Shown here: positions 18,050 to 28,768 of the stretch, in pieces
Layout: every line of letters starts with the position of its first letter
Position numbering within the stretch: the stretch's first letter is position 1
Source of the DNA: JAWKRB01 sp041389885
Lineage (GTDB): Bacteria; Myxococcota_A; Polyangia; Polyangiales; Ga0077539
Reading direction: 5' to 3'
NCBI GenBank assembly: GCA_041389885.1
Contig: JAWKRB010000014.1
Span: forward strand, 124,001-188,000
Length of the DNA stretch: 64,000 nt
Notes under the pieces: model-generated
The model's input: the letters and a program-made list of their open reading frames with translations, nothing else
Database searches by the model: none
Told to the model about the DNA's origin: nothing
Program-made: the position numbers and the translations under genes

Positions 18050-19574
18050 GCCCCAGCGCCGCGAGGGCCAGCGCGAGGGCGCCGCGGGGTGAGGCGGCCC
18101 CGGCGCTGCGGCACGCGCACGACGAGGGGGGCGGCGCGGGGGCGCCCTGGTCCGTCGAGGGGAGGGGGCGGTCCATCGCGCGCGCGTCGAGGGACGGAGC
18201 GTCGAGGCGGGGGAGGTCCGCGGACGCCGAGTCGGTGTGGCTCCCAGCGTCTCGCACGTCGATCGCGGGGGGGAGGTCGGCGACGGCGGCTCCCGCGTCG
18301 AGCGCGTCGGGGGCGACCGCGTCGAACACCTCTTCGATCGGCACGTCGGCCCCCCCCACGTCCGCCGCCTCTGCGTCGGTCGCGCCCGCGTCGATCGCGC
18401 CCGCGTCGCGCGGCGGGAGCGGCACCCTCGGAGGCGTGGTCGCGGCGTCGAGGTCGCGGAGCTGCGGGCCGAACTGCGCCCACGGCGACGCGCACATGGC
18501 GGTGGCCGTGTCGCCGCCCGAGCAGCCCGCGACCGGCCCTCGCAGGTCCCGCACCGACATCAGGGGATGCAGCGTGTCGGCGCCGTCGGTGGTCCACGCG
18601 AGGGAGTAGCCGTCGGTGGCCTCGTCGGCGCAGATGAACAGCACCCCGTCGTGAAAGCGCATGCAGCGCACCGACGCCGCGCCGGCGACGCGGGTGAAGG
18701 GGCCGCCGCCCTGAGATCGAAAGATCCCGAGGCTGCGGTTCGCCGTGCCGTACCAGACCGTCTCGCCGTCGCTGCTCAGCGCGAACCCGTCCATGGGCTC
18801 TGGGGTGCGCGCGACCATGACCGTCGACGCAGCCCCGTCGTCGGAGCGGTAGAGCTGCGTGCCCAGGTCGGCCGCCACGCGCAGCCAGAGACGGTCGGGT
18901 CGGGTCGGGTCGACGGCGGCGATCCACACGCTGGCGAGGTCAGGGAAGCGCGCGGTGGTGACGCGGAAATTCGCGCCGCCGTCGTCGGAGCGCATGATCG
19001 TGCCGACGGCGCCGGGGCGGTAGCCCGAGAGGTACACCCGCTGCGGCGCCCCGGGCGCGACGTCGATGGTCTCGACGATGAATTCCGGGAGGCTCGCGGT
19101 GATCCGCCACGACTGGCCGCGGTCGTCGGAGCGGAGCACCTGGGTCACCGGGGTCGGACCGCCGTACACCGTGCCCGTCGCGAGGATCACCTCCCCCAGC
19201 GCGTCCTGCGTGACATCGGTGACGCTCGCCGCCGCGCCCGTGGGGACGGTCCATCGACAGAAGCCCTCGGACGAGACGCGCATGCCCATCGGCAGCCCGA
19301 GGGTCACGCGACGGTCGGAGCCGATCGCGATGGATGGGTCGAAGGAGCCGACGGCGTCGAGGGCCTCTTCGCACACCCAGTCCCAATGCGCGCCGAGGTC
19401 GTTCGAGAATACCAGCCCGAAGGTGGTGCGGAGGACGATCAGGTCGTTGCGGAGCCCCGGGCCGACCACGAGGTAGTTCGCCTGGGGGAAGCGTCCGTTC
19501 GCCTGGGCGTGCTCGGGTGCGCTGGAGACGAGCGCGGCGGCGAGGGCGACGAGGGCGAGGGGGCGCCTGAACAT
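17991..19574 (-). CDS. Secreted BNR-repeat protein, probable MYXO-CTERM tail
   Basis: The 527-residue product has a cleavable signal peptide (about 1-25, ending AQA) and then at least three Asp-box/BNR motifs (FSNDLGAHW, RSDDRGQSW, RSDDGGANF), typical of VPS10/sialidase-like beta-propellers. After about residue 380 comes a long Asp/Ala-rich linker. The C-terminus has a Cys-Ala-Cys-Arg motif, a hydrophobic helix (GALALALAALGL) and an Arg cluster, which matches the MYXO-CTERM sorting signal of Myxococcota surface proteins. Ten further residues follow the Arg cluster, encoded antisense to the end of the nuclease gene. Function beyond surface display is unknown. Confidence 0.8.
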   Translation of the reverse strand: MFRRPLALVALAAALVSSAPEHAQANGRFPQANYLVVGPGLRNDLIVLRTTFGLVFSNDLGAHWDWVCEEALDAVGSFDPSIAIGSDRRVTLGLPMGMRVSSEGFCRWTVPTGAAASVTDVTQDALGEVILATGTVYGGPTPVTQVLRSDDRGQSWRITASLPEFIVETIDVAPGAPQRVYLSGYRPGAVGTIMRSDDGGANFRVTTARFPDLASVWIAAVDPTRPDRLWLRVAADLGTQLYRSDDGAASTVMVARTPEPMDGFALSSDGETVWYGTANRSLGIFRSQGGGPFTRVAGAASVRCMRFHDGVLFICADEATDGYSLAWTTDGADTLHPLMSVRDLRGPVAGCSGGDTATAMCASPWAQFGPQLRDLDAATTPPRVPLPPRDAGAIDAGATDAEAADVGGADVPIEEVFDAVAPDALDAGAAVADLPPAIDVRDAGSHTDSASADLPRLDAPSLDARAMDRPLPSTDQGAPAPPPSSCACRSAGAASPRGALALALAALGLRPRSRRRRGARRPESLAR

Positions 19575-19625
19575 GGCGCGATGCTACACCCGGCGCGCTG
19601 CCATCGACGTGGTACATTGCCGCCG

Positions 19626-21062
19626 ATGGTGCGCCCCGCGGTCCGAAGGTCCTCGTGCCTTCTCCTCGCTCTCGCGCTGTGCGTCGGCTGCGGCGCGGAG
19701 CGGCCCGACGCCGCGCCGGTGCGGGACAGCGGCGCTCTCCTTCTGCCCCCCTTCGACGCCGGGCCGTCCTCGATGGCCGGGCGCCCGGCCTCGGCCTATC
19801 CCGCCTACGACCTCACGCTTACGCTCCCGTACCGCGCCGAGGCGCAGACCTTCGAGGTCACCGTCGAGCCCCGCGCGACCCGCCTCGACGTGCACTTCAA
19901 CGTCGACACCACGGGGAGCTTCACCGGCGAGATCAGCAACCTCAAGGCCTCGCTGGGCAACTTCGTCATCCCCCGTCTTCGAGAGCGCGTCGCCGACCTC
20001 GCCCTGGGCGTCTCCCGCTTCGCGGACTTCCCCGTGGCGCCCTTCGGGCGGATCACCGATCGTCCCTACGACCTCCTCGCGCCGGTCACCACCGATTACG
20101 GCCGCGTGTTCGGCGCCGTGGGCGGCCTCGATCAGCCCCTCCAGAACGGCGGCGACCTCCCTGAGAGCTGGTCCGAGGCGCTGTTTCAAATCGCGACCGG
20201 CGAGGGGCTTCGGAGCAACGCGAGCGTCATCCCGCCCTTCGTCGTGCCGGCGGGCACGCCGTCAACGGCCATGCCGGGCGGCGTCGGCTTTCGAACCGGC
20301 GCCGCTCGCGTGGTGGTGAACATCACCGACGCGCCCACCCACACGCCCGGGTCCTACGGCGACGCCGTGACGGGCACGCACTCCCTCGATCAGACCCTCG
20401 ACGCGCTGCGCAGGGTGAACGCGCGGCTCATCGGCATCGCATCGGGAGACGCGGCGCGGGGGCAGATGGAGCGCCTCGCGATCGGCACGGGGGCCGTGGT
20501 CGCGGCGACCGCGGGGCGGTGCCCGACGGGGATCGGCGGCGCCGCGCGGCAGGCCGTGAGCGACCGCTGCCCCCTGGTGTTCGACATCGGGGCGGACGGC
20601 GTAGGCATCGGCAACGCGGTGGTCGACTCCATCGCGAGCTTTCTCGATGCGCTCGCCTTCAGCAGCGTCAGCGCGGCGACGGTGAGCGACCCGGGGGGCT
20701 TCGTGCAGGCCATTCACGCCATCGAGGCCAGCGCGCCCGAGGGCACGCCCGTCCCCGAGGGCAGAGACCTCCTACCCGAGGGGATGCCCGACGGCCTCGA
20801 CGACACGTTCATCAACGTGCAGACCCGAACGCGGCTCACGTACCGGGTCATCGCGAGGAACACCTCGGTGCGCGAGACCGAGTTCCCGCAGCTCTTCTTC
20901 GCGCGGGTGCAGCTCGTGGGCGACGGCGTGGTCGTCGGCGAGCGCGTGGTGCGGGTGATCGTCCCCGAGGGGCCGAAGCAAGACGCGGGCGTGGACGGCG
21001 CGACGCGTGGCGACGCGACCGCCCTCGTCGAGGCCTCGGTCGCCGACGCGTCTGCGCCGTAG
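19626..21062 (+). CDS. VWA-domain lipoprotein
   Basis: The ATG at 19626 gives a 478-residue protein with a lipoprotein-type signal ending LCVGC (Cys22; the -3 residue is Cys rather than Leu, so processing is likely but not certain). An Asp-rich linker follows. A von Willebrand factor A-like domain starts around residue 88: the MIDAS-type motif is DTTGS at 94-98, with later strands FADFPVAPFG and ARVVVNITDAP, in the style of integrin-like VWA domains. Such domains bind proteins through a metal ion. The tail is Asp/Ala-rich. It is divergent from the BNR protein (51 bases) and leads into two OmpA genes, suggesting a cell-surface cluster. Extending the frame upstream to 18237 was rejected. Confidence 0.8.
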   Translation: MVRPAVRRSSCLLLALALCVGCGAERPDAAPVRDSGALLLPPFDAGPSSMAGRPASAYPAYDLTLTLPYRAEAQTFEVTVEPRATRLDVHFNVDTTGSFTGEISNLKASLGNFVIPRLRERVADLALGVSRFADFPVAPFGRITDRPYDLLAPVTTDYGRVFGAVGGLDQPLQNGGDLPESWSEALFQIATGEGLRSNASVIPPFVVPAGTPSTAMPGGVGFRTGAARVVVNITDAPTHTPGSYGDAVTGTHSLDQTLDALRRVNARLIGIASGDAARGQMERLAIGTGAVVAATAGRCPTGIGGAARQAVSDRCPLVFDIGADGVGIGNAVVDSIASFLDALAFSSVSAATVSDPGGFVQAIHAIEASAPEGTPVPEGRDLLPEGMPDGLDDTFINVQTRTRLTYRVIARNTSVRETEFPQLFFARVQLVGDGVVVGERVVRVIVPEGPKQDAGVDGATRGDATALVEASVADASAP

Positions 21063-21131
21063 TTCTGCGGCGCTTCGCGCCCATCGACACGCATTGACGG
21101 GGCGCCGTGGCATCACATACCGTCCGCGCCG

Positions 21132-23129
<1,998 letters not shown>

Positions 23130-23181
23130 GCCCCTGCGCCTCTGTACATCGCCGCCGCGCTTTGGTACTTGCTCGGCCGCT

Positions 23182-23304
23182 ATGGGAACCCCGCAAGATC
23201 CTCGTGCCCGTCATCGTCAGAAGAAGCGCCGTCGCGACAAGGAGGCCCGCCTCCTTCGTCAGAAGGCCGCCGCGGCCGCGACGGCGCCGGCCGAGACGAA
23301 GTGA
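23182..23304 (+). CDS. Small basic protein, 40 residues
   Basis: A 40-codon frame starting ATG at 23182 encodes a very basic peptide: MGTPQDPRARHRQKKRRRDK, then an Ala-rich helix and ETK. Its composition differs from random high-GC frames (many Lys codons) and it resembles short basic proteins commonly annotated in Myxococcota genomes. It is followed directly by a strong hairpin. It lies between the two OmpA paralogues. Binding to RNA or DNA is plausible from charge alone. No function is known. Confidence 0.55.
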   Translation: MGTPQDPRARHRQKKRRRDKEARLLRQKAAAAATAPAETK

Positions 23305-23331
23305 CGTCGACTCCAACCCCTGAACCCCCCC

Positions 23332-23379
23332 GCTGCCCTCCCTCACGCTGAGCGCCCGCTCGGCGTGGAGGAGGGCAGC
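23332..23379 (+). terminator. Long inverted repeat, possible terminator
   Basis: Two arms of about 22 bases, beginning GCTGCCCTCC and ending GGAGGGCAGC, pair with only a few mismatches around a very short loop. The structure follows the 40-residue gene and precedes the second OmpA gene by 64 bases. There is no T-run behind it, so it may be a factor-aided terminator or an mRNA-stabilising hairpin. The gap 23130-23443 otherwise holds only the small gene. Confidence 0.5.
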
Positions 23380-23443
23380 GCTGTCTCGCCCTCCGCGGGA
23401 GCATTGACCCCCGCGACGCCCGCGAGATAGCGTCCCCCCGATC

Positions 23444-25372
23444 ATGAGCACCCAGACTTGGCGAGGCAGGGCGGCCGTCGCCGCTGCGGCTGTCGCCGCG
23501 GCGCTATTCAGCTCCCCGGCGCAGGCGCAGGACGCGCTGCCGCAGGGCACCGGCTACGACCTCCACCTCTTTCGTCACGCGATCGATTCGAAGGGGCAGT
23601 TCACCGTCAACGGCACGGACATCCTCGGCGCGGGCAGCGTCTCGTTCGGCCTCGTGGTCGACTGGGGGAGGGGGCTGGCGCGGCGCGGAACCGGCCTTCG
23701 GGGCTCGGAGCAGCAGCTCGAGGCGCCGCTCGTCACCAACATGTTCTCGGGGGTGCTGCACGGCAACGTGGGCATCGCCAATTGGCTCGTGCTCGGCCTT
23801 CAGATGCCCTTTCATCTGGTCGATGGGCCGGCCTACTCGGGCTCCGAGACCACGCTCTCGCCCATCGGCGGATACAGCCCCCAGAACGGGGGCCTGACCT
23901 TTCAGGGGGTCGGGACGCTGATGCTCCACGCGAAGCTCCGGCTGCTCCGCGCCGAGCGCTCGGGCTTCGGCCTCGCGCTGATCGTGCAGGGAGGGTTCCC
24001 GGCGATGTCGGGCCCGGCGAATTTCGCAGGCGACCCCGGCGCGGTGGTGTGGCCCTCGATCGCGGCGGAGTGGCGCCCCAACCCGCGCTTTCGCATGGAC
24101 CTCAACCTGGGCTATCGCCACGCCTTCGGCAACCCCGCGCAGCTGGTGAACACGGTGTGGGGCTCGCCGGTGACCTTCGGTCTCGGATTGAGCTTTCGCG
24201 CGGCGCCGGCCCTCGACATCGTCGCTGAGGCCTATGGGAGCACGGCCACCAACGACTTCTTCGGCGAGTTTCAGACGCCCGTCGAGGCCGTGTTGGGGCT
24301 CAAGGTGTTCGTGATTCAGAACTCGTACCTGCTGATCGGCGGCGGGCGTCGGCTCACCAATGGCGACGCGGGCGCCGACGTGCGCGCGTTCATCGGCTTT
24401 GTGTTCGAGCCCAGCATCGGCGATCGAGACGGCGACGGGTACCGCGACGACGTCGATCGTTGCCCCGACGAGCCAGAGGACTTCGACAACTTCGAGGACC
24501 AGGACGGCTGCCCCGAGCCCGACAACGACCAGGACGGGATCCTCGACGTCAACGACCACTGCCCGTTGACCCCAGAAGACCGCGACGGCGACGCCGACGA
24601 CGACGGCTGCCCTGACCGGGACGTGGGAGACCGCGACGGCGACGGCATCCTCGACAGCGTCGACCAGTGCCCCGACAACCCGGAGGACCGCGACAACTTC
24701 GAGGACCAGGACGGCTGCCCTGAGCCCGACAACGACCGCGACGGGATCCTCGACCGCAACGACCTGTGCCCCAATGACCCCGAAGACCGCGACGGCTTCG
24801 AGGACGAGGAGGGATGCCCCGACCCGGACAACGACCACGACCGCATCCCCGACGTGCGCGACCGCTGCCCGCTGGAGCCGGAGACCTACAACGGCACCGA
24901 AGACGAAGACGGCTGCCCCGACCGGGGCGACGCGGTGCTCGAAGAGAACAGCATCCGCATCCTGCAGGCGATCAACTTCGAGACCGACAGCGCGCAGATC
25001 ATGACCGAGAGCATTCACATCGTGGAGGCGGTCGCGGCGATCCTTCGGGCGAACCCGCAGATCCAGCTGCTGCAGGTGCAGGGGCACGCCGACGAGCGCG
25101 GCAACGACGAGCACAACCTGCAGCTCACGCGAGACCGCGCCGCGTCGGTGGTGCGCGCGCTGCGAGAGCGCGGGGTCGAAGAGGAGCGGCTGCACTCCGC
25201 GGGCTACGGCGAGCGGTGCCCGCTGACGAACGGTCACAACGAGGCCGCGTGGTCGCGCAACCGCAGGGTGGAATTCAGGATCCTTCGCACCGCCGCGGGG
25301 GTCACGCGCGAGCGCATCGTGTGCCCCGCGGGCGAGGCGTTGATGCCAGAAGAGGACCGTAATCTGCAGTGA
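23444..25372 (+). CDS. OmpA-family protein with TSP type-3 repeats (paralogue)
   Basis: The 642-residue protein repeats the plan of the gene at 21132: signal peptide ending AQAQ (about residue 28), N-terminal barrel-like domain, thrombospondin type-3 calcium repeats at about 325-500, and a C-terminal OmpA domain with VQGHADERGNDEHNLQLTRDRA. The shared FTVNGTDILGAGSVSFGL segment near the N-terminus shows that the pair arose by duplication. Both probably sit in the outer membrane and bind peptidoglycan. The paralogues differ most in the barrel loops and in repeat number. Confidence 0.92.
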   Translation: MSTQTWRGRAAVAAAAVAAALFSSPAQAQDALPQGTGYDLHLFRHAIDSKGQFTVNGTDILGAGSVSFGLVVDWGRGLARRGTGLRGSEQQLEAPLVTNMFSGVLHGNVGIANWLVLGLQMPFHLVDGPAYSGSETTLSPIGGYSPQNGGLTFQGVGTLMLHAKLRLLRAERSGFGLALIVQGGFPAMSGPANFAGDPGAVVWPSIAAEWRPNPRFRMDLNLGYRHAFGNPAQLVNTVWGSPVTFGLGLSFRAAPALDIVAEAYGSTATNDFFGEFQTPVEAVLGLKVFVIQNSYLLIGGGRRLTNGDAGADVRAFIGFVFEPSIGDRDGDGYRDDVDRCPDEPEDFDNFEDQDGCPEPDNDQDGILDVNDHCPLTPEDRDGDADDDGCPDRDVGDRDGDGILDSVDQCPDNPEDRDNFEDQDGCPEPDNDRDGILDRNDLCPNDPEDRDGFEDEEGCPDPDNDHDRIPDVRDRCPLEPETYNGTEDEDGCPDRGDAVLEENSIRILQAINFETDSAQIMTESIHIVEAVAAILRANPQIQLLQVQGHADERGNDEHNLQLTRDRAASVVRALRERGVEEERLHSAGYGERCPLTNGHNEAAWSRNRRVEFRILRTAAGVTRERIVCPAGEALMPEEDRNLQ

Positions 25373-25425
25373 TTCGATGACCGCGGGCGTCGCGGCGGAG
25401 ATTTGTGTAGAGTCTCAGCCCCTTT

Positions 25426-25995
25426 ATGAGCACGCCGATCACCCTCGAAGACATCGCCGAGCGCTGGCTCACCACGCTCCAGCAAGACCTCAAGGACTTT
25501 CTGCACGTCGTCTGCGACGATCAGGACCTCCCGGATGACCTCCGCACGACGGCCCACGCCGCCGTGCTGTACACCCTGGCGCCGGGCGACATCGTCCCCG
25601 ACACGGCGGGCCCCCTGGGGTTCCTCGACGACGCGCTGGCCCTGCGGGTCGCCCTCGACCGCGTTCGCGCCGAGGCGCCTGAGCGCTTCGAGACGTACCG
25701 GGCGCGCGTGCCCGAGCTGATCGAGAGCTCCGAGGGCGACCTCGAGGCGTTTCGCGCGAGCCTGGAGGACCTCTACGAGCCCTTCTGCGAGCGCGTGCTC
25801 TCGTCCGAGCGCAACGAATTCAAGGGCAAGCGGGCGGTCGATCTGCTCGACGCCGACGGGGCGGCGTGGCTCAACGAGGAGATCACCCTCGCCGCGCTGG
25901 CCCTCGACTTCAAGCCCTCGGCGCTTCAGTCCGCCGTGCGCCGCGCCGAGAGCATCGTGCCCATGATCCGCGCTCGCCTCGCCCCGCGGCGCTGA
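25426..25995 (+). CDS. DUF1232/YkvA-like protein
   Basis: The 189-residue protein contains AVLYTLAPGDIVPDTAGPLG followed by FLDD, which matches the core of the DUF1232 (YkvA) family. In that family a hydrophobic helix precedes an Asp-Pro-Asp turn and a conserved Asp pair. The rest is helical and acidic. No signal peptide is seen. The biochemical function of the family is not established. It is convergent with the multi-TM gene at 26004, with an eight-base gap. Confidence 0.7.
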   Translation: MSTPITLEDIAERWLTTLQQDLKDFLHVVCDDQDLPDDLRTTAHAAVLYTLAPGDIVPDTAGPLGFLDDALALRVALDRVRAEAPERFETYRARVPELIESSEGDLEAFRASLEDLYEPFCERVLSSERNEFKGKRAVDLLDADGAAWLNEEITLAALALDFKPSALQSAVRRAESIVPMIRARLAPRR

Positions 25996-26003
25996 CCGTC
26001 GGG

Positions 26004-27680
26004 TCAGAGCGGCGCAGAGAGCGTGGCCGTGTCTTCTGCGCCAAGCTGCGAGCGGGTCGCGGAGGTCGGCGCCGCGACGATCATCGAGGCGAGCTCGCGG
26101 CGGAGGGTGTCGACGAAGAGGTCGGCGTCCGCGCCGACGAGCTCGACCGCGAGGGAGACGCTCTCTCGCGCGTCGTCGCGGGTGAGTGCGCCGAGTCGCT
26201 TCGAGAGCGCGGCCAGGACGTCGGCGCCCTCGCTGTCTTGGGTCGCGCGCAGCACCGCGTAGGGACGAGGCTGCCAGGCGACCGCGCCGCGGCGCCACGC
26301 GCACCCCAGCTCGACGCTCGCGAGCCCTCGCACCAGCCGCCAGCCCGGGCGCGGTACCACGCGCGCCCGGAGCGAGCCGAGGGACCCGGGCGCGCCCCGC
26401 AGCCTCCACGCGAGCCGGGCGCGGCGGGTCGGCCCCACCGCGCGGGCGATCTCCATCGAGACCGCGCGCATCGCGGTGAAATCCGAGGGGCGCATCCGCA
26501 GGCGCATCGCCGCGATGCCGCCGCCGAGGAGCGCGAGGTCCACCGCGGCGAGGCCCGCGGCGAGGGAGGCGTGACGGAGGGCCCACGCGCCCACGGCCAG
26601 GGCCGCGACGACCGCCAGCGCTGTCGCGGCCACCGCGCCCCAGGGCAGGCGAGGCTCGAGGGCCGCGACCGCCCGACCCTCGAGCCAGCGGGCCTTGCCG
26701 CGGCTCGACGCGAGGGGCTCCTGCTGCCGCGTCGGGTGGCGCAGCGCGATCGCCAGCACCACCAGCAGCACGCTCGCCGGGAGCGCGCCCTGGACGCCGA
26801 CCACCGCGAGGGGCTGAATCAGTCCGCCCACGACGAGGAGCAGCGCGGGGATCCACCGGGCGGCGCGCGCGAAGGGGAGCGCGGCCGGCCCCGCTCGACG
26901 AGAGACGGCCACCCCGAGCAGGAGAAAGACCGACGCCAGGCAGAGCCCGGCGAGGTGCGTCGAGCGCCTCGTGGCCGGCGCGAGGTGCGAAGGGCGCGGC
27001 CCGGTCGCCACGCGGCTCGCGAGCCACGGAAACGCGTGCGGGTCGACGGCGATGCGCGCGCTCCACCGCGTGCTCGGAGGGAGGTGCCGCCGGAGCGCGT
27101 GGACCACGTCGCGCGAGAGCTCCGTCGTGGTCTGGGCCTCGACGCCGGGGGTGTCGTCGCCGATCCACTGCGCGCGCCGAGCGCTCGCGGGCACGGTCAC
27201 GCGGAGCTCGGCGGCCTCGAGGCCCCGCTCCCACGGCACCGTCGCGACCTCGATCACGGCGTCGGGACCCGCCCGCTGAATCGCGCCGGTCGCCCGCAGC
27301 GAGGTCGTGTAGCGGATCACGACGTCGACGGTGCCGCGGCGCACGCCGTTCGAGTCGCCGAGGCTGACCTCCATCCTCCCAGGCGCGATGGTGTTGGCGC
27401 GCAAGGGGATCGTCGCGTCGGCCCGCGTCGACGCGCTCGCCTCGATGAGGGTGAGGTCGGCGGGGAGCTCCGCGAGCTCGAACTGGTGCAGCCTGCCCGC
27501 GAGGACCCGCCAGCGGATGCGAAGGGTGACCTCGGCGCCGCCGTCAGGCCGCACGGCGACCTCGGTCACGAGCCCCGCGGGCCTGGCGTCGGTCCACGCG
27601 CCGGCCACGCCCCGCGCGAGGACGAGCGACGACAGGAGGAGCGCGGCGGCGGTGCGGCGTACGACGGTGGAGCGGTGCAC
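26004..27680 (-). CDS. Exported multi-TM protein of unknown function
   Basis: The likely start is GTG at 27680, giving 558 residues that begin with a signal peptide or first membrane helix (AAALLLSSLVLARGVAGA). About 200 residues of beta-rich, probably periplasmic sequence follow. Five further hydrophobic helices then run between about residues 240 and 400, and the C-terminal cytoplasmic domain is about 150 residues. No clear ribosome site precedes the GTG, so the start is uncertain. The frame is open much further upstream, but that part would cover the divergent gene at 27769. I do not recognise the family. Confidence 0.6.
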   Translation of the reverse strand: MHRSTVVRRTAAALLLSSLVLARGVAGAWTDARPAGLVTEVAVRPDGGAEVTLRIRWRVLAGRLHQFELAELPADLTLIEASASTRADATIPLRANTIAPGRMEVSLGDSNGVRRGTVDVVIRYTTSLRATGAIQRAGPDAVIEVATVPWERGLEAAELRVTVPASARRAQWIGDDTPGVEAQTTTELSRDVVHALRRHLPPSTRWSARIAVDPHAFPWLASRVATGPRPSHLAPATRRSTHLAGLCLASVFLLLGVAVSRRAGPAALPFARAARWIPALLLVVGGLIQPLAVVGVQGALPASVLLVVLAIALRHPTRQQEPLASSRGKARWLEGRAVAALEPRLPWGAVAATALAVVAALAVGAWALRHASLAAGLAAVDLALLGGGIAAMRLRMRPSDFTAMRAVSMEIARAVGPTRRARLAWRLRGAPGSLGSLRARVVPRPGWRLVRGLASVELGCAWRRGAVAWQPRPYAVLRATQDSEGADVLAALSKRLGALTRDDARESVSLAVELVGADADLFVDTLRRELASMIVAAPTSATRSQLGAEDTATLSAPL

Positions 27681-27768
27681 GGCGGGTCTCGGGCTGGTAG
27701 CACCGGGCCGGTCGCGGCATCGAGTTTTCGGCCATCGACGGTCCCACTCGCTGTGGCAGAGTGCGCGC

Positions 27769-28320
27769 GTGAGCGCTTCGTACTGGCAGCACGCGGTGGT
27801 CGCGGCGAGCGCCCTGGCGGGCGAGACGTCCCGGGCCTTGCGAGGCGCGGTCGAGGTCGACGCGCGGCTCGAGGCGCGCTGGCGCCACGTCGAGTCGGCG
27901 GAGACCTCCGAGCTCCGCGCGCGCCGCGTGGTCGCCGAGAGGCTCCGCGCGGTGCGAGCGCGGCCGAGCGCCGAGGGCGCGACCCTGGGTGCGCGCGTGG
28001 TCGCGTCGTGGCTCCGCGCGTCGCCCCCAGAGACTCGCAGCGCCGTCGCGTCTTCGCTCACCGCGGTTGAGCTCGACGCGGTGCGACGGGAGGCCGACGC
28101 GCCGCTCGACCTCGCCCGCGCGCTCCGCTGGGTCGACTTCGCGGTGCGCGTGCTGGGCCGGGCTCCCTCGCCGTCGTGCCTGGGCGAGCTCTTCTCCGAG
28201 CTCGCGGGTCGCGCGCCGGCCTCGAGCGTCGATGCGCTCCGGGTCGAGCGTTCTCTGCGGGTGCATGGCCGTATCACCGAGGCCAGGGCCGACGCGCGCG
28301 GGGCGCTGGGTGGCGACTGA
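27769..28320 (+). CDS. Unknown helical protein beside a FliH/SctL-like gene
   Basis: GTG at 27769 opens a 183-residue, Ala/Arg-rich, entirely helical soluble protein with no recognisable motif. It is followed after one base by the FliH/SctL-like gene and then the M50 protease, forming a tight three-gene operon. It is not a convincing match to any named secretion-apparatus subunit. Context is the only functional hint. Confidence 0.6.
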   Translation: MSASYWQHAVVAASALAGETSRALRGAVEVDARLEARWRHVESAETSELRARRVVAERLRAVRARPSAEGATLGARVVASWLRASPPETRSAVASSLTAVELDAVRREADAPLDLARALRWVDFAVRVLGRAPSPSCLGELFSELAGRAPASSVDALRVERSLRVHGRITEARADARGALGGD

Positions 28321-28321
28321 G

Positions 28322-28768
28322 ATGTCGGGCGCGGGCGGGCTTCGAAGGCTGGTCGGGAGCGCGCCGTGGCGCCCGCTCGCCACCCCAGACGAGCGGCTCA
28401 CGGAGGGGTGGCTCGCCCTGGAGGCGGAGCGCGGGGCGCTCCGCGCACAAGCCGTCGAGACGGCCTTCGCCCTGGCCGAGCGCGTGCTGAGAGAGCGGGC
28501 GTCGCGCGACGCAGGCGTGGCGGCCGACGCGCTGCGGCTCGCGCTCGAGGAGATGGGCCTGGAGCCCGCGCTGCGGGTTCGTGCGCACCCGAGCGACCTC
28601 CCCGCGTGCGCGGCGCTCCTGCGGCCCTACGGCGACCGCGTCGCGCTGTCTGGCGACGACGCGGTGGGGCAGGGGGGCGTGATCGTCGAGGGCGCCTCGG
28701 GGCGCGTCGACGCGCGGCTCTCGGTGCGCCTCGCCCGCCTGCGCGCGCGGCTCGGGGGGGCCCCGTGA
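28322..28768 (+). CDS. FliH/SctL-like stator protein (orphan)
   Basis: The 148-residue protein has the C-terminal pattern of the FliH/SctL/V-ATPase E-subunit superfamily. A long helix (RAQAVETAFALAERVLRERA) is followed by RVRAHPSDLPACAALL and the closing strand pattern DAVGQGGVIVEGASGRVDAR. The last resembles the 'GG.iVE...G.iDar' ending of SctL and FliH. These proteins tether and regulate the export ATPase of flagella and type III secretion systems. No ATPase, export gate or ring gene is nearby, so it is an orphan or divergent copy. Its stop overlaps the next start (GTGA). Confidence 0.55.
   Translation: MSGAGGLRRLVGSAPWRPLATPDERLTEGWLALEAERGALRAQAVETAFALAERVLRERASRDAGVAADALRLALEEMGLEPALRVRAHPSDLPACAALLRPYGDRVALSGDDAVGQGGVIVEGASGRVDARLSVRLARLRARLGGAP

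Noticed and set aside
18237..19625. Long N-terminal extension of the VWA lipoprotein frame
   Set aside because: The extension lies antisense to the BNR gene. The ATG at 19626 begins a clean lipoprotein signal.
28322..28768. Evidence for a type III secretion or flagellar locus
   Set aside because: A single FliH/SctL-like gene with no ATPase, ring or export gate nearby does not make such a system.
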